The notes under the pieces: generated by a model
What the model saw: only the letters and a program-made list of their open reading frames with translations
Told to the model about the DNA's origin: nothing
The model's database searches: none
From: Cupriavidus agavae
Lineage (GTDB): Bacteria; Pseudomonadota; Gammaproteobacteria; Burkholderiales; Burkholderiaceae
Assembly: GCF_004217045.1 (NCBI RefSeq)
Contig: NZ_SGXM01000001.1
Location: 2,108,001-2,172,000, forward strand
Reading direction: 5' to 3'
DNA: 64,000 bases
Part shown: positions 19,401 through 29,876 of the stretch, piece by piece
Position numbering within the stretch: the stretch's first letter is position 1
How the letters are laid out: each line of letters begins with the position of its first letter
Made by a program: the position numbers and the translations under genes

Positions 19401-22392
19401 CCTGCAGCGTGTGCGCCACGCGCAGCGCCAGTTCGCTCGGGCACGGGTGGTTCTCGTGCTTCCACTCGGAGAGGTCGGTGGCGAACTGCCGCAGCAGGTC
19501 GTCAGCCTCGTGCAGGTACACGTTGTAGAGCGCCAGCCCGATGCGGACCGGGCCGATGACCTTGTAGTGATCGTCCTCGTCCACCAGCGCGCCGCCGAGG
19601 CGGAACGGCAGCACGTTGCTATCGGTGTCGATGTCGGTGTCGGTGTCGGGGGTGGGCTGCGGCTGCGGCAGTGCGGCGGCTTCGGCCAGCAGTGCATCGA
19701 GCGGATCGGCCTCGGGGGCCCCGGGGGCCTCGACCCCTTCCGCTGCCTCCACCGGGGCCGGCGCCCCGCCCTCGCCCGGCTCGCGCACGGCCTGGGCGGC
19801 GCCCAGCAGCGCGGCGGTATCGCGCAGCGTCAACGGGTCGTCGCGCAGCGCCAGCGCCCATTCGCGCAGCAGGTCCTGTGCCTGGCGCAGCAGTGCCAGC
19901 AGCGCGGGTTGCGGTGCGCGCGCCTCGGCGATCCACAGGTTCATGACCTGTTCCACGGCCCAGGCGGCCTCGCCGTAGCGGTTCAGGCCCACCATGCGGC
20001 TCGAACCCTTGAGCGTGTGGAAGGCGCGGCGCAGGCGGCTCAGCACGTCGGCATCGGCCAGCACCTCGACGCCAGCGGCCAGGTCGGTGTCGATATTGCC
20101 GAGCACCTCGTCGGCTTCGGACAGGAAGATGTCGAGCAGTTCGGCGTCGATCGCCGCCGCGTCGGCCGGCAGCGGGGCCGGCGCGGGCTGCGGGGCGGAC
20201 GGCGCGGCGGCGGGCATCGGGTCGGCCAGCGCCACCACCAGCCGCTCGGCGGCCGAATCGCTGCCGGCCAGCCACGCGTTCAGTTGCGTGGCGGCCTCGC
20301 TGGCCTGGCGGCGCAGCGTGGCGTTGTCGTCGATGGCGGCCTGGTCGGCCACGGTCTGCAGCGCGGCGCGCAGCCGCTGGATCTCGGGCGAATCGGCCGT
20401 GGCGGCCACGCGGATCGCGTCCATGGCCGCGCCGCGCGCCGCCGCCAGCGTGCCTTGCGGCAGCGGCTCGCGCTCGGCGGCATCCCAGGCCAGCGGATCG
20501 TCGGGATCGTCGGCGCCGGGCTTGCGACCGAATTCGAGCAGGTCGGCAAACGCGTGCACCGCGCCCAGTTCGGCGGCGATGTCGGAAAGCTGGTCGATGC
20601 GGGCCGCTTCGTGTTCGGTCTGGCGCAGCACGCCGAGCCGTTCCAGCACCGCGCGCACCGCCGCCAGCGCGGCGTCGGCCGGGGCGTCGAGGCCCTCGGG
20701 CAGCGCGGCGCCGCCGTGCAACCGTTCGAGCGTGGCCAGCAACGCGCCAAACGCCTGCGCAGCCTCGTCGAGGGCGCTGCCGGCATCCGGACGCGCCGCG
20801 TTGCGGTCATAGGTATCGAGCCACGATTCGCCGCTGTCGAGCTGGGCGCGCAGCTGCGTCAGGGCCTCGGCCCGCTGTGCCTGGGCGCCGGCGGCCTGCA
20901 CCATGTCGGCAAGCCAGTCCGGGGCGGCGGCGGCCGGGTCAGCCAGACGCGCGGCCAGCACGTCGCACTGTTCGGCAAAGGTCTTCGCGGTGGGATGGCC
21001 CGATTTGCCGTGCACACGCCACGGCATGGCCAGCGCGCGCGACAGGAACAGCGCCACGCCGGCCCGGCCCAGCGCGTCGCCAGCCGGACGCTGGCCCGCG
21101 TAGGCAGCGGCGGCGCTCAGGGCCTGCTGCAGCGCCGGCTGGGCCAGCGGCAGCGCGGCCTCGGCCAGCGACGCCAGTGCCAGCTCCCAGCCGGACTGGT
21201 CGTCGCCGGCCGCGCGCCCGATGGCGGTGGCCGCATGCTGCAGGTTGCGGGTATCGATCGGATCGAGCCAGCCGTAGTAACGCTGGCGGTGGTCGGCGCG
21301 CGCCACGGCATGGGCGGCATCGATGCGGAACGCCTGCAGCGAGCGCGCGATATCGGCGCGCAGTACCTCGATGGTGGCCTGCACGCCGGGCGGCGTGGTG
21401 GCGGGGTCGCCGTCGGGGGTCTGGCCGGTGCTGACCAGGAAGAATACGGCGTCGTTGAGCAGCGCCTGCGGCACGCGCACCTGCCCCTGCAGGTACTGGC
21501 GCACCAGCAGGTGGGCACGGGCGGCGAAGCGCTTGGCCAGCAGGTCGGACGGCAGCAGCCCGTGGGCCAGCGCGCGGCACACCAGCGCCAGCGCGTGCCA
21601 GATGCCTCGGTCGGGGTTGTCGGTGGTGCGGCGGGCGTCCTGCTCGTGGTTGCGTACCTCGTCGAGCGCCGCCTGCAGCGGCAGCCAGGCTTCGCGCAGC
21701 AGCGCGGCCTCGGGGCACGGCGTGGGCAGGCGCAGCGCCTTGAGCAGCGCGGCCTCGAAACGCTGGCGCGCCCGCGTGACCGCCGACGCCGAACGCGTGG
21801 GCAGCACAATGCCGGGCAGCATCTGCAGTTCCTCGATCCACAGGTCGGCCGGATGCACGCGCTCTTCCTTCATCAGCGCCAGCGCGGCCGCGAAGGGCTG
21901 GAACAGGCGCAGCGGGTCTTCCGCATCGCCGGCCATCAGGTCGTCCACGTACTCGGCCAGTGCCTGCACGCCCGTGCGGAACACGGCCAGCGTGGCGGCA
22001 TCGGCGGCCACGGTGCCAGCGTCGATCGCCTCCAGCAGCCGGCGCAGCGCCTGGCAATAGGCATCCACGCCGCGCAGGCCCACGATATGCACCGCGCCGG
22101 CGGCCTGGTGCAACTGCTGCCCGGCCAGGCGCAGCGATGTGGTGTCGCGTGCACCCAGCGCCTCGGGCGTCTGGCGGATTTCGTCGACGTAGTGGCCCAG
22201 TTCGGCCGCTGCATCGTCCAGCGCGGTGCGCAGGCTCGGCGCGAGCCAGGCCAGCACGGAGAGATCGCGCGCCGGTGCGGCGGGCAGGGTTGCCGGGGCT
22301 GCCGGGGCCACGGTCTCGTGGCCCGGCCCGGCGGGCGGTTGCAACGCGGCCGGCTCGGCCGCGTCGCTGATGGCTGTGGAATGCAAGGACAT
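16462..22392 (-). CDS. chpA: ChpA/PilL-type hybrid chemosensory histidine kinase
   Basis: This 1976-aa CheA-like kinase signals to PilG and PilH to steer type IV pili. An N-terminal FimL/Hpt-like region has only a degenerate motif. Three phosphotransfer domains follow with HTLKGSS (His about 792), HTLQGSAS (His about 994, Lys replaced by Gln) and HTLKGSAR (His about 1229). Then come the dimerisation and ATPase domains (N-box IRNAVVHGIEP, DDGGGLDLGRI, GRGVGMDVV), a CheW-like domain and a C-terminal receiver (VVDDSLTVRKA, phospho-Asp about 1891 in VDIEMPNMDG). Linkers are Ala/Pro-rich with short tandem repeats. It is last in pilG-H-I-J-chpA. Confidence 0.95.
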   Translation of the reverse strand: MSLHSTAISDAAEPAALQPPAGPGHETVAPAAPATLPAAPARDLSVLAWLAPSLRTALDDAAAELGHYVDEIRQTPEALGARDTTSLRLAGQQLHQAAGAVHIVGLRGVDAYCQALRRLLEAIDAGTVAADAATLAVFRTGVQALAEYVDDLMAGDAEDPLRLFQPFAAALALMKEERVHPADLWIEELQMLPGIVLPTRSASAVTRARQRFEAALLKALRLPTPCPEAALLREAWLPLQAALDEVRNHEQDARRTTDNPDRGIWHALALVCRALAHGLLPSDLLAKRFAARAHLLVRQYLQGQVRVPQALLNDAVFFLVSTGQTPDGDPATTPPGVQATIEVLRADIARSLQAFRIDAAHAVARADHRQRYYGWLDPIDTRNLQHAATAIGRAAGDDQSGWELALASLAEAALPLAQPALQQALSAAAAYAGQRPAGDALGRAGVALFLSRALAMPWRVHGKSGHPTAKTFAEQCDVLAARLADPAAAAPDWLADMVQAAGAQAQRAEALTQLRAQLDSGESWLDTYDRNAARPDAGSALDEAAQAFGALLATLERLHGGAALPEGLDAPADAALAAVRAVLERLGVLRQTEHEAARIDQLSDIAAELGAVHAFADLLEFGRKPGADDPDDPLAWDAAEREPLPQGTLAAARGAAMDAIRVAATADSPEIQRLRAALQTVADQAAIDDNATLRRQASEAATQLNAWLAGSDSAAERLVVALADPMPAAAPSAPQPAPAPLPADAAAIDAELLDIFLSEADEVLGNIDTDLAAGVEVLADADVLSRLRRAFHTLKGSSRMVGLNRYGEAAWAVEQVMNLWIAEARAPQPALLALLRQAQDLLREWALALRDDPLTLRDTAALLGAAQAVREPGEGGAPAPVEAAEGVEAPGAPEADPLDALLAEAAALPQPQPTPDTDTDIDTDSNVLPFRLGGALVDEDDHYKVIGPVRIGLALYNVYLHEADDLLRQFATDLSEWKHENHPCPSELALRVAHTLQGSASTVGLTPVRDIAEALEQLLLLLGRHPVVMHPADFRLLDQAVDRLRAMLHQFAAGIWPDAEPALCRELYEFGERALVRPRAVVPPGQSAGQEGSVAQLFGGQPLPEIGNQAPVAELPAVKLTPITSLPPVVVPVTSVTSVTPIHDAVVISMPAPRHDSIAVAHVSAASPDTPPDAADAALADIAALDPALVDIFLEEAQGALPDLGKLVRTWEAAPAETQHGGLILRGLHTLKGSARMAGAMALGQAAHEMETLLEASVRGQRVTPDLFGKLYAWYDRILAHGEALQAGKLLPVDDADVINGLVAAPAQASGPAQAVVPVQASLPVAPVTPAALPTDAERQRALVRVQARTLDTLINDAGEVGATRARLDSELLALRSYLGELNDNVARLRMQLREIEIQAETQMASRIADAQQNQEFDPLEFDRFTRFQELTRMMAESVNDVATVEQNLQRGFDRASGDLAAQARLTRGLQRGLMQARMVQFDALAERLYRVARQAATETGKEVRLLIKGGTVEIDRSVLDRMAGPIEHLIRNAVVHGIEPAETRRAVGKSATGALTLEVQQEGNEVVLTFFDDGGGLDLGRIRERAVARQLLAADEDASEARLTEMIFAPGFSTADTVSELAGRGVGMDVVRAETVALGGRITLSTEPGRGTSFTVHLPLTTAITQVLLVSLGGRLYAIPSGMIDQVHQLREKPLVEAYNAGRFAAGGVEAPFFYFGALLEEVAAMASGRKYSPVVVVRSGAERVAVHVDDVIGNREVVVKHIGPHLARLEGIAGATTLGDGEIVLIYNPVVLAQRWTRERGEVAPAVPLQLAAPAQMGAVAEFIDAGAAVPVAGLLTQPTVMVVDDSLTVRKASQRLLTRAGYKVVLARDGVDALRQLQEVMPDAMLVDIEMPNMDGFDLTRNVRADSNTTHMPIVMITSRTAEKHRRYAAEIGVNVYLGKPFNEDELLRTLQQLIGEKSAGTAGSVAQMLGEG

Positions 22393-22430
22393 GACCAGTT
22401 CCGGTGTGCCCGTACTTTTACGGGCAGGCC

Positions 22431-24611
22431 TCAGGCGATCTTGAATCGCGATACCGAGTTACGCAGTTCCTCGGTCAGCGCCGTCAGCTGGCGCACCGAG
22501 GTGGCGGTCTGGCGCGTACCGGCCGTGGTCTGGGCCGTGACCTGCAGGATGCCTTCGATGTGGTGGGCCACGTTGGTCGCCAGCCCGGCCTCGTGCGATG
22601 TGGTCTGCGAGATCTGCTCGATCAGCTCGGCCAGCTGGCGCGACACCCGGCCGATCTCGACCAGTGCGGCACCGGCGTTGTCCGAGAGGCGCGCCCCTTC
22701 GACCACGCCCGCCGTGCTCTGCTCCATCGCGTGCACGGCGTCCTGGGTATCGGTCTGGATCGTGCGGATCAGCGCGCCGATCTGCTTGGTGGCCTCGCCC
22801 GAGCGTTCGGCCAGGCGCTGCACTTCTTCGGCCACCACAGAGAAGCCCCGGCCCGCCTCGCCGGCGGACGCGGCCTGGATGGCGGCGTTCAGTGCCAGCA
22901 CGTTGGTCTGCTCGGTAATGTCCGAGATCAGCTCGACGATTTCACCGATCTCCTGCGACGATTCGCCCAGCCGCTTGATGCGCTTGGACGTCTCCTGGAT
23001 CTGCTCGCGGATGCCGTTCATGCCGGCAATCGCATTCTGCACGGCCGACTGGCCCTGCTCGGCAGCCGCAAGAGACGCACGCGCCACATTGGCCGACTCG
23101 GCCGCGCCGCGCGATACCTGCGTGATGCGGTCCGCCATTTCCACGACCGACTCGCCGGTCTGGCGGATCTGGCGCGACTGTTCCTCGGTGGTCGCCGCCA
23201 GCTGGACGGACGTCTCCTGCACCTGCGAGGACGCGTTCTGCACCTCCCCGGCGGTCTGCTGCACGCGGCCCACCAGTTCCTTCAGTTCTTCCACCGTGTA
23301 GTTCACCGAGTCGGCGATGGCGCCGGTAATGTCCTCGGTCACCGTGGCCTGCCGCGTCAGGTCGCCGTCGGCGATGTCCTGCAGCTCGTTCATCAGTTGC
23401 AGAATGGCCTTCTGGGTGGCGTCGTTGTTACGCTTTTCGTCCAGGCGGCGCGCTTCGGCCTCGCGCTCGCGCGCCTCGGCTTCGAGCGCCCGGACGCGCG
23501 AATCGCGCAGGTACAGCGCGGCCAGACCGGCCAGGCACAGCAGCGTGGCCGCGGCCGAGATCACCATCGCGCCGAGCGTCCACGGGCGGAAGCGCGCGTT
23601 ATCGGCGTAGGTGGTCTGCAGTTGCGAGAGTTCGCCGCGCAGGGCCTCGTTGTCATTGAAGATCTGCTGCTGGGCGCGCTTGGCGGCGATCAGGCCCGGC
23701 AGGTTCTGCAGGATGGTCTGGGTGGTCTTCTGCACCGCCTCGAAGCGCTGCGAGAGTTGCGTCAGGTAGGCGCGCGTCTCGGCATCGTTGGCCGGTGAGA
23801 GCCGCAGCGCCTCGGAGCCGTTGGTCAGGCCGTCCAGCGTCTCGCGGAACGTGTTGGTGTCCTTGCCGAGCAGGAACGCCGTTTCCGGGTTCACGCCTTC
23901 GCCGGACAGGAACTCGTTCAGGTTCTTGCCCAGGCGCTGCGTCAGCATCACAAGCTGCGCGGACGCGGCCACCTCGCGCGTGTTCGAGCCGGCCTGCAGC
24001 TTGATGGCGGCCACCTGTTCAGCGGCTTCGAGCAGTTCGGGGTTCGAGGCGTTGAAGATCTGCAGCGTCTGGCCGATGGTGGTCAGGATGGGCTGCTGGG
24101 CCAGCACGTCGGCGGCGCTCTTCTCGGAGCGCTTCCACGACGCCATGGCCTTGTCGAGCAGCGGCACGGCGTCGCCGGCGGTGGCGCGCACGTGCTTCTC
24201 GTCGCTGCCGCTCTGCAGCGCCAGCAGGTCGGCCGTCAGTTGCTCCTTGGACTGGCGCAGCTGCGTGAACGCCTGCGCATTGCCAAGCAGCGCCACCGGC
24301 ACCGCCTTGCCCAGGCGCTGCGAGTGCATCAGCATGTTGCCGGTGATTTCGATCTGCGCCGTGCCGTTGGTGGCCTGCCGGTTATCGAGGTAGACCGAGG
24401 CCAGCAGCGCCAGCAGCGACACCACCACGCCCGCCGTCAGCGCGCGCTGCTGCGAGGCGAACGGCATGCCGGCCAGCCAGCCCGACATCCGCGCGGCCGG
24501 GCTCTGCGCCGGGCCGCCCCGGGCGAACACCGACGCGCGCGGCGCGGTGGCTTCGGCAGCGGCGCCCGCGGTGGCGGTACGGCGACCCAGGCTGATCTTC
24601 TTGATACCCAT
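22431..24611 (-). CDS. pilJ: Type IV pilus chemoreceptor PilJ
   Basis: A 726-aa methyl-accepting chemotaxis protein. It has a cytoplasmic Ala-rich leader, TM1 at about residues 58-75 and a long periplasmic sensor with two PilJ-type four-helix modules (each with a TQRLGK/SQRLGK-like motif). TM2 lies at about 345-368, followed by a HAMP-like linker and the signalling hairpin ([21 protein letters not shown], about residue 575). It feeds the ChpA kinase through PilI. The ATG at 24611 is used because the frame further upstream belongs to antisense of pilI. It is 38 nt from chpA. Confidence 0.95.
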   Translation of the reverse strand: MGIKKISLGRRTATAGAAAEATAPRASVFARGGPAQSPAARMSGWLAGMPFASQQRALTAGVVVSLLALLASVYLDNRQATNGTAQIEITGNMLMHSQRLGKAVPVALLGNAQAFTQLRQSKEQLTADLLALQSGSDEKHVRATAGDAVPLLDKAMASWKRSEKSAADVLAQQPILTTIGQTLQIFNASNPELLEAAEQVAAIKLQAGSNTREVAASAQLVMLTQRLGKNLNEFLSGEGVNPETAFLLGKDTNTFRETLDGLTNGSEALRLSPANDAETRAYLTQLSQRFEAVQKTTQTILQNLPGLIAAKRAQQQIFNDNEALRGELSQLQTTYADNARFRPWTLGAMVISAAATLLCLAGLAALYLRDSRVRALEAEAREREAEARRLDEKRNNDATQKAILQLMNELQDIADGDLTRQATVTEDITGAIADSVNYTVEELKELVGRVQQTAGEVQNASSQVQETSVQLAATTEEQSRQIRQTGESVVEMADRITQVSRGAAESANVARASLAAAEQGQSAVQNAIAGMNGIREQIQETSKRIKRLGESSQEIGEIVELISDITEQTNVLALNAAIQAASAGEAGRGFSVVAEEVQRLAERSGEATKQIGALIRTIQTDTQDAVHAMEQSTAGVVEGARLSDNAGAALVEIGRVSRQLAELIEQISQTTSHEAGLATNVAHHIEGILQVTAQTTAGTRQTATSVRQLTALTEELRNSVSRFKIA

Positions 24612-24691
24612 AGCAACCCTTTTTCGTGTGATCTCGGTCTGTACTTGTCTGTACTGCGATGTTTTGGTCGTTGCAGCCGTGCGCCGCCCGC

Positions 24692-25237
24692 TCAGGCCGC
24701 GTCGCGGCCCGCCTGCAGGAAGGCCGGCGCGTCCAGCAGGCGGCCGATGTCGAGCACCTGCCAGCCGCGCCCGTCGCGGTCGGTGAACGGCGCGCCCTGC
24801 CAGGCGCCGCCCGGCTCGGCTCCGGCCGCCGGGGTCAGGTCCACGGCATGGCGCAGGCCCACCACGCGCGTGGCGACGATGCCGCAGGCGCGCTCCACGT
24901 GCCGCGACAGCACCACGATCTTGCTGCCCGGCTGCACCGGCGTGGCACCTTCGCCGCAGAACAGGCCGAAATCGATCACGCCCAGCAGGTTGCCGCGTGC
25001 GTTGACCAGCCCGCGATACCACGGCTGGGTCAGCGGCACCGGCGCCGGCGCGCGCATCTCGATCACCTCGCCGGTCTCGGCCAGCGGCAGCAGCCAGTGG
25101 CGCTGGCCCACCAGCACGCCGAGGTAGCTGTCCACGGCGGGCAGGCTGCGCGCCTCGCGCAGGCGCCGGGCCAGCATGGCCTGGTAGTCGTGCAGACGGG
25201 TCTGGCGGGCTCTGACATCCTGGCGCGGCGCGTTCAT
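24692..25237 (-). CDS. pilI: CheW-like adaptor PilI
   Basis: A 181-aa CheW-domain protein that couples PilJ to ChpA. The core has the features of the fold: [14 protein letters not shown] near the start, [21 protein letters not shown] in the middle and a long last strand ([11 protein letters not shown]). The start is the ATG at 25237 ([12 protein letters not shown]). Position between pilH and pilJ matches the canonical pil-chp order. No PilK methyltransferase gene is found in this cluster. Confidence 0.93.
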   Translation of the reverse strand: MNAPRQDVRARQTRLHDYQAMLARRLREARSLPAVDSYLGVLVGQRHWLLPLAETGEVIEMRAPAPVPLTQPWYRGLVNARGNLLGVIDFGLFCGEGATPVQPGSKIVVLSRHVERACGIVATRVVGLRHAVDLTPAAGAEPGGAWQGAPFTDRDGRGWQVLDIGRLLDAPAFLQAGRDAA

Positions 25238-25317
25238 ATCGGGGTACCGGGTGGAGCGGGTCGTAAGGCGGAGGGGTGAGGCGATGCCGGCGGGGAGCCC
25301 CGGGGGACTCCGGACGC

Positions 25318-25686
25318 TCAGTGCGTCAGCGCGGCGATCTTCGTGAACAGCTCCTCGCTGTCCACCGGCTTGACGATGTAGTCGGACGCGCCCTGGCGCA
25401 TGCCCCAGATGCGGTCGGTTTCCAGCCCCTTGCTCGTGCACATGATCACGGGGATGTCCTTGAAGCGGTCGTCGCGCTTGATGGCGCGCGTGGCCTGGTA
25501 GCCGTTCTGGCCCGGCATGACCACGTCCATCAGGATCAGGTCGAAGGCTTCGGATTCCAGGCGCGCCATGGCCTGGTCGCTGTTGCCGGCCACCGAGACC
25601 TTGAAGCCCTTCTTGCCGAGCAGGTCGGACATGAACAGCGCCTCGGTGGGCGAATCGTCGACGATAAGGATTTTGCTGATGGTCAT
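25318..25686 (-). CDS. pilH: Single-domain response regulator PilH
   Basis: A 122-aa CheY-like receiver with the acidic pocket in [14 protein letters not shown], the phospho-Asp in [13 protein letters not shown], the Thr of CTSKGLETD and the Lys of [12 protein letters not shown]. In Pseudomonas PilH acts with PilG to set extension versus retraction of type IV pili. The ATG at 25686 (AGGAACC upstream) gives normal receiver length; an in-frame start at 25722 would add 12 residues. Confidence 0.94.
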   Translation of the reverse strand: MTISKILIVDDSPTEALFMSDLLGKKGFKVSVAGNSDQAMARLESEAFDLILMDVVMPGQNGYQATRAIKRDDRFKDIPVIMCTSKGLETDRIWGMRQGASDYIVKPVDSEELFTKIAALTH

Positions 25687-25718
25687 TGTTGGTTCCTGGA
25701 TGCTTGCGGCGGCATCGG

Positions 25719-26213
25719 TCATGCCGCCACGGCCGTGCCCGTCTCGGCCGCGCAGCCGCCCAGGCAGGTCTGTACCGCCTGCAGCAGGGCTTCGCGGGAG
25801 AACGGCTTGGCCAGATGGTTGTGCGCGCCGACGAGCCGGCCGCGCGAGCGGTCGAACACGCCGTCGCGGGACGACAGCATGATCACGGGGATGGCGTGGA
25901 AGCGCGGGCTTTTCTTGATGAGGGAGCAGGTCTGGTAGCCGTCGAGCCGCGGCATGAGGATGTCGCAGAAAATGACATCGGGGCGCAGGTCGCCAACCTT
26001 GGCGAGCGCCTCGAAGCCATCCTCGGCCAGCATGACCTGGAAGCCCGCCTGCGTCAGGAAGATCTCCGCCGTGCGGCGGATGGTGCTGGAGTCGTCGATC
26101 ACGAGCACCTTCGCGGCGGCCTTGCGCGGCGCGCCGGAGCCCCCGGCGCCGGCCATGCCGCCGCCCTCGACCCCATCGACTGACGTGTCTGATTCAGTAG
26201 GATTGACCCGCAT
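25719..26213 (-). CDS. pilG: Single-domain response regulator PilG
   Basis: A 164-aa CheY-like receiver with a roughly 35-residue Gly/Ala-rich N-terminal extension. Receiver motifs are KVLVIDDSSTIRRTAE, the phospho-Asp in VIFCDILMPRLDGYQ and LAKPFSREALLQAV. Cys in FCD and the SSTIRR helix are typical of PilG. It is the first gene of the pil-chp operon, 32 nt ahead of pilH. The start is the ATG at 26213 (MRVNPTESD). The upstream gap should contain the operon promoter. Confidence 0.94.
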   Translation of the reverse strand: MRVNPTESDTSVDGVEGGGMAGAGGSGAPRKAAAKVLVIDDSSTIRRTAEIFLTQAGFQVMLAEDGFEALAKVGDLRPDVIFCDILMPRLDGYQTCSLIKKSPRFHAIPVIMLSSRDGVFDRSRGRLVGAHNHLAKPFSREALLQAVQTCLGGCAAETGTAVAA

Positions 26214-26560
26214 GTTGTTCCCGCGACCAACTGCCTGAAACTGCAACAGGCGTCGGCATTCACTTGAGAACTTCCGCACGGCAGACGCTGATGGCGCGCC
26301 GGCGGCCCCCGATTTTCGTTTTCCCAATCAAAAAAGCCCGGCTATCCTGCCGGTGGCGGCGCGTACCCGAACGCGCTGCCTGGACTGCATGTTCTTTTGC
26401 TGCGAACGCCGCCTGGCCCAAGTGGCCGGACCGACGCTCAGTTTTGCCGCAGAGTGTGACAACTCGTGATGGGGCCGTCAATCCGGACTCTCCGGACCGC
26501 CCGGCGCCACCTGCCGTTCTGTCGCTTTGGCGCGACGAACGGACCTTCAGGACGGCTGCC
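26214..26560. other. Intergenic region upstream of pilG, no gene seen
   Basis: The 347-nt gap between pilG and rubredoxin (both minus strand) has no ORF with coding character. A weak minus-strand hairpin (CCGGC/GCCGG followed by GCTTTTTT, about 26330-26353) could terminate the rubredoxin transcript. The pil-chp promoter should lie between it and 26213, but no convincing -35/-10 pair was found. Confidence 0.5.
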
Positions 26561-26731
26561 TCAGATGGCTACCATCTCGAAATCTTCCTTGCGGGCACCG
26601 CATTCCGGGCAGGTCCAGTTGATGGGCACGTCTTCCCATTTGGTGCCCGGGGCGATGCCGTCTTCCGGTGCGCCGGCGGCCTCGTCGTAAATCCAGCCGC
26701 AGATCAGGCACATCCAAGTCTTGTATTCCAT
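26561..26731 (-). CDS. rubA: Rubredoxin
   Basis: A 56-aa iron-only electron carrier with the two Fe-binding knuckles MCLICG and WTCPECG and the conserved aromatic core (YDEAAG, TKWEDVPINW). The start at 26731 (MEYKTWMC) gives classical rubredoxin length. The frame continues upstream to 26782, but those residues are not family-like. The redox partner is unknown. It is divergent from hemL and upstream of the pil-chp operon. Confidence 0.95.
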   Translation of the reverse strand: MEYKTWMCLICGWIYDEAAGAPEDGIAPGTKWEDVPINWTCPECGARKEDFEMVAI

Positions 26732-26980
26732 ATGCAGGCTCTCGCCACTCTCCATTAAAATCCAGCGCATGATGGTACCCAATCAGCGCCGATGACGCCA
26801 CCCATGGACGGGGGTGCCCGGCCCGATATCGCCGCGTTCGCGCACTTTAGCGTGGAGATGCCGCCCGAACGGCACCCTTTTGGCCCGGATTGCCGCGTTT
26901 TTGGCAGCCGGCCCCGCCCCGCGCGCCCCTGCCCCCGGCCGGACGCCCGTCTTTCCTGAATTTTCCTGACCCCGATTCCC

Positions 26981-28273
<1,293 letters not shown>

Positions 28274-28313
28274 AGGCTCCAACCTGCTTCAGGTTTGCTG
28301 CCCTCTCCCCCAA

Positions 28314-28340
28314 CCCCTCTCCCACTTCGCGGGAGAGGGG
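28314..28340. repeat. Dispersed palindromic repeat, copy 2
   Basis: CCCCTCTCCC and GGGAGAGGGG flank a 7-nt loop, 40 nt after the hemL stop. A partial duplicate of the left arm lies just upstream (28301-28310). Confidence 0.8.
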
Positions 28341-28422
28341 AGCCAAAACATTTGAATTCAGCCCCACCACCGCCTGCACTACACTCCATATTTGCCTGAA
28401 CCGAATTCAAGGAGTGCTTCCG

Positions 28423-29019
28423 ATGCGCAATGTTTCCGCGCTGTGCCGCTGGATGGTGCTGGCCGCGATGGTCAGCCTGTTGTCCGCCTGCGGCTACAAC
28501 GACTTCCAGACCAAGGACGAGGCCGTGAAGGCGGCCTGGGGCGAGGTGGTGAACCAGTACCAGCGGCGCGCCGACCTGATTCCGAACCTGGTGGCGACGG
28601 TCAAGGGGTATGCCAGCCATGAGCGCGAGACGCTGGAGGCGGTGACGCGGGCGCGGGCGCAGGCCACGAGCATCCAGGTCACGCCCGAGACGCTGAACGA
28701 TCCCGAGGCGTTTGCGAAGTTCCAGCAGGCGCAGGGGCAACTGACCGGGGCGCTGTCGCGGCTGCTGGCGGTGGCCGAGGCGTATCCGCAGCTCAAGGCC
28801 GACGCGGCGTTCCGCGACCTGCAGAACCAGCTCGAAGGCACCGAGAACCGCATCACCGTGGCGCGCCAGCGCTACATCGCGGCGGTGCAGGACTACAACG
28901 TGCTGGCGCGCAGCTTCCCGACCAACCTGACCGCCATGGTCTTCAAATACCCGGTCAAGCCATCGTTCACGGTGGAGAACGAGAAAGCCATCGCCACGCC
29001 GCCGGCGGTCAAGTTCTGA
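28423..29019 (+). CDS. lemA: LemA family lipoprotein
   Basis: A 198-aa protein with a signal peptide ending in lipobox LLSAC and a LemA coiled-coil core: WGEVVNQYQRRADLIPNLV, then ETLEAVTRARAQA, then an RQRYIAAVQDYN stretch. LemA proteins are membrane-anchored helical bundles of unclear biochemical role, often adjacent to TPM-domain genes as here. The ATG at 28423 follows AAGGAG; the frame upstream runs into the palindromic repeat. It is probably first in a three-gene operon, 22 nt before the next gene. Confidence 0.93.
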   Translation: MRNVSALCRWMVLAAMVSLLSACGYNDFQTKDEAVKAAWGEVVNQYQRRADLIPNLVATVKGYASHERETLEAVTRARAQATSIQVTPETLNDPEAFAKFQQAQGQLTGALSRLLAVAEAYPQLKADAAFRDLQNQLEGTENRITVARQRYIAAVQDYNVLARSFPTNLTAMVFKYPVKPSFTVENEKAIATPPAVKF

Positions 29020-29041
29020 TTCCGGATCTGGCGAAACGACG

Positions 29042-29866
29042 ATGCGCAGGCTGATCCCGCTCTGGTTCCTGGCGTTGCTGCTGGCCCTGCCCTCGTGGGC
29101 GGCGAGCGCGGCGGACGGCTTCGTGGCCGTGCCGCCGCTGCAGGCGCGCGTGACCGATCTGACCGGCACGCTGAGCACCGACCAGCGCGGCGCGCTGGAG
29201 AACGTGCTGGCCGAGTACGAGCAGCAGCGCGGCAGCCAGATTTTCGTGCTGATGGTGCCGACCACCGAGCCCGAGACGATCGACCAGTACAGCATCCGCG
29301 TGGCCGAGGCGTGGAAGGCGGGCCGCAAGGGCGTGGATGACGGCGTGATCGTGCTGATCGCCAAGGACAACCCGGCCGGGCTGCGCAAGATGCGGATCGA
29401 GGTGGGCCGGGGCGTGCAGGGGTCTCTGACCGACGCGGTGTCCGGGCGCATCCTGCGCGACGTGATGGCGCCGCATTTCCGGCAGAACGATTTCTACGGC
29501 GGGCTGGTGGCCGGGGTCTCGGCGATCCAGTCGGCCATCGACAAGGAAGGACTGGCCGCGCCGGACCGCACCAGGGCCCAGGGCGATATCGTCGGCGAGT
29601 GGCTGCCGGTGCTGTTTCCGATTGCCATCATCGCGTTCTTCTTCATTTCGGCGCTGTTGCGGCGCGGCCGGCAACCCTATGTCGTGACGAGCCGGCGCGG
29701 CTGGCCGACCGGCACCGCCGGTGGGCTGGGCGGCATGACCGGCTACGAGATCGGCCGGCGCTGGGGCGGTGGCGGCGGTGGCTTCGGCGGAGGCGGCGGC
29801 GGCGGTGGTTTCGGCGGCGGTGGCGGGGGCGGCTTCGATGGCGGCGGCGCCTCGGGCAACTGGTGA
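29042..29866 (+). CDS. TPM-domain membrane protein (YgcG family)
   Basis: A 274-aa protein with a signal peptide (LALLLALPSWA) and a periplasmic TPM domain at about residues 35-175 (VTDLTGTLSTDQRGALENVL, then IRVAEAWKAGRKGVDDGVIVLI and RKMRIEVGRGVQG). One transmembrane helix lies near residue 190, and the tail is extremely glycine-rich (GGGGGGFGGG type). TPM domains are linked to membrane-protein maintenance and phosphatase-like activity in plants; the bacterial role is unsettled. It is partnered with lemA and another TPM gene. Confidence 0.9.
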   Translation: MRRLIPLWFLALLLALPSWAASAADGFVAVPPLQARVTDLTGTLSTDQRGALENVLAEYEQQRGSQIFVLMVPTTEPETIDQYSIRVAEAWKAGRKGVDDGVIVLIAKDNPAGLRKMRIEVGRGVQGSLTDAVSGRILRDVMAPHFRQNDFYGGLVAGVSAIQSAIDKEGLAAPDRTRAQGDIVGEWLPVLFPIAIIAFFFISALLRRGRQPYVVTSRRGWPTGTAGGLGGMTGYEIGRRWGGGGGGFGGGGGGGGFGGGGGGGFDGGGASGNW

Positions 29867-29876
29867 GGCATCGGCG

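Noticed and set aside
19600..19660. Microsatellite-like DNA in chpA as a phase-variation switch
   Set aside because: The units are 6 nt and in frame, so slippage would change only linker length and not switch the gene off.
16525..23301. A 2258-codon open frame on the plus strand opposite chpA and pilJ
   Set aside because: It mirrors the GC-rich codon pattern of the sense genes. It is dominated by His/Arg/Gln/Gly residues, has no domain, and crosses two well-supported genes. It is a stop-poor antisense frame.
26330..26353. Sigma-70 promoter of pilG in the gap after rubredoxin
   Set aside because: The A/T-rich run here is better read as a weak minus-strand terminator. No paired -35/-10 could be supported.
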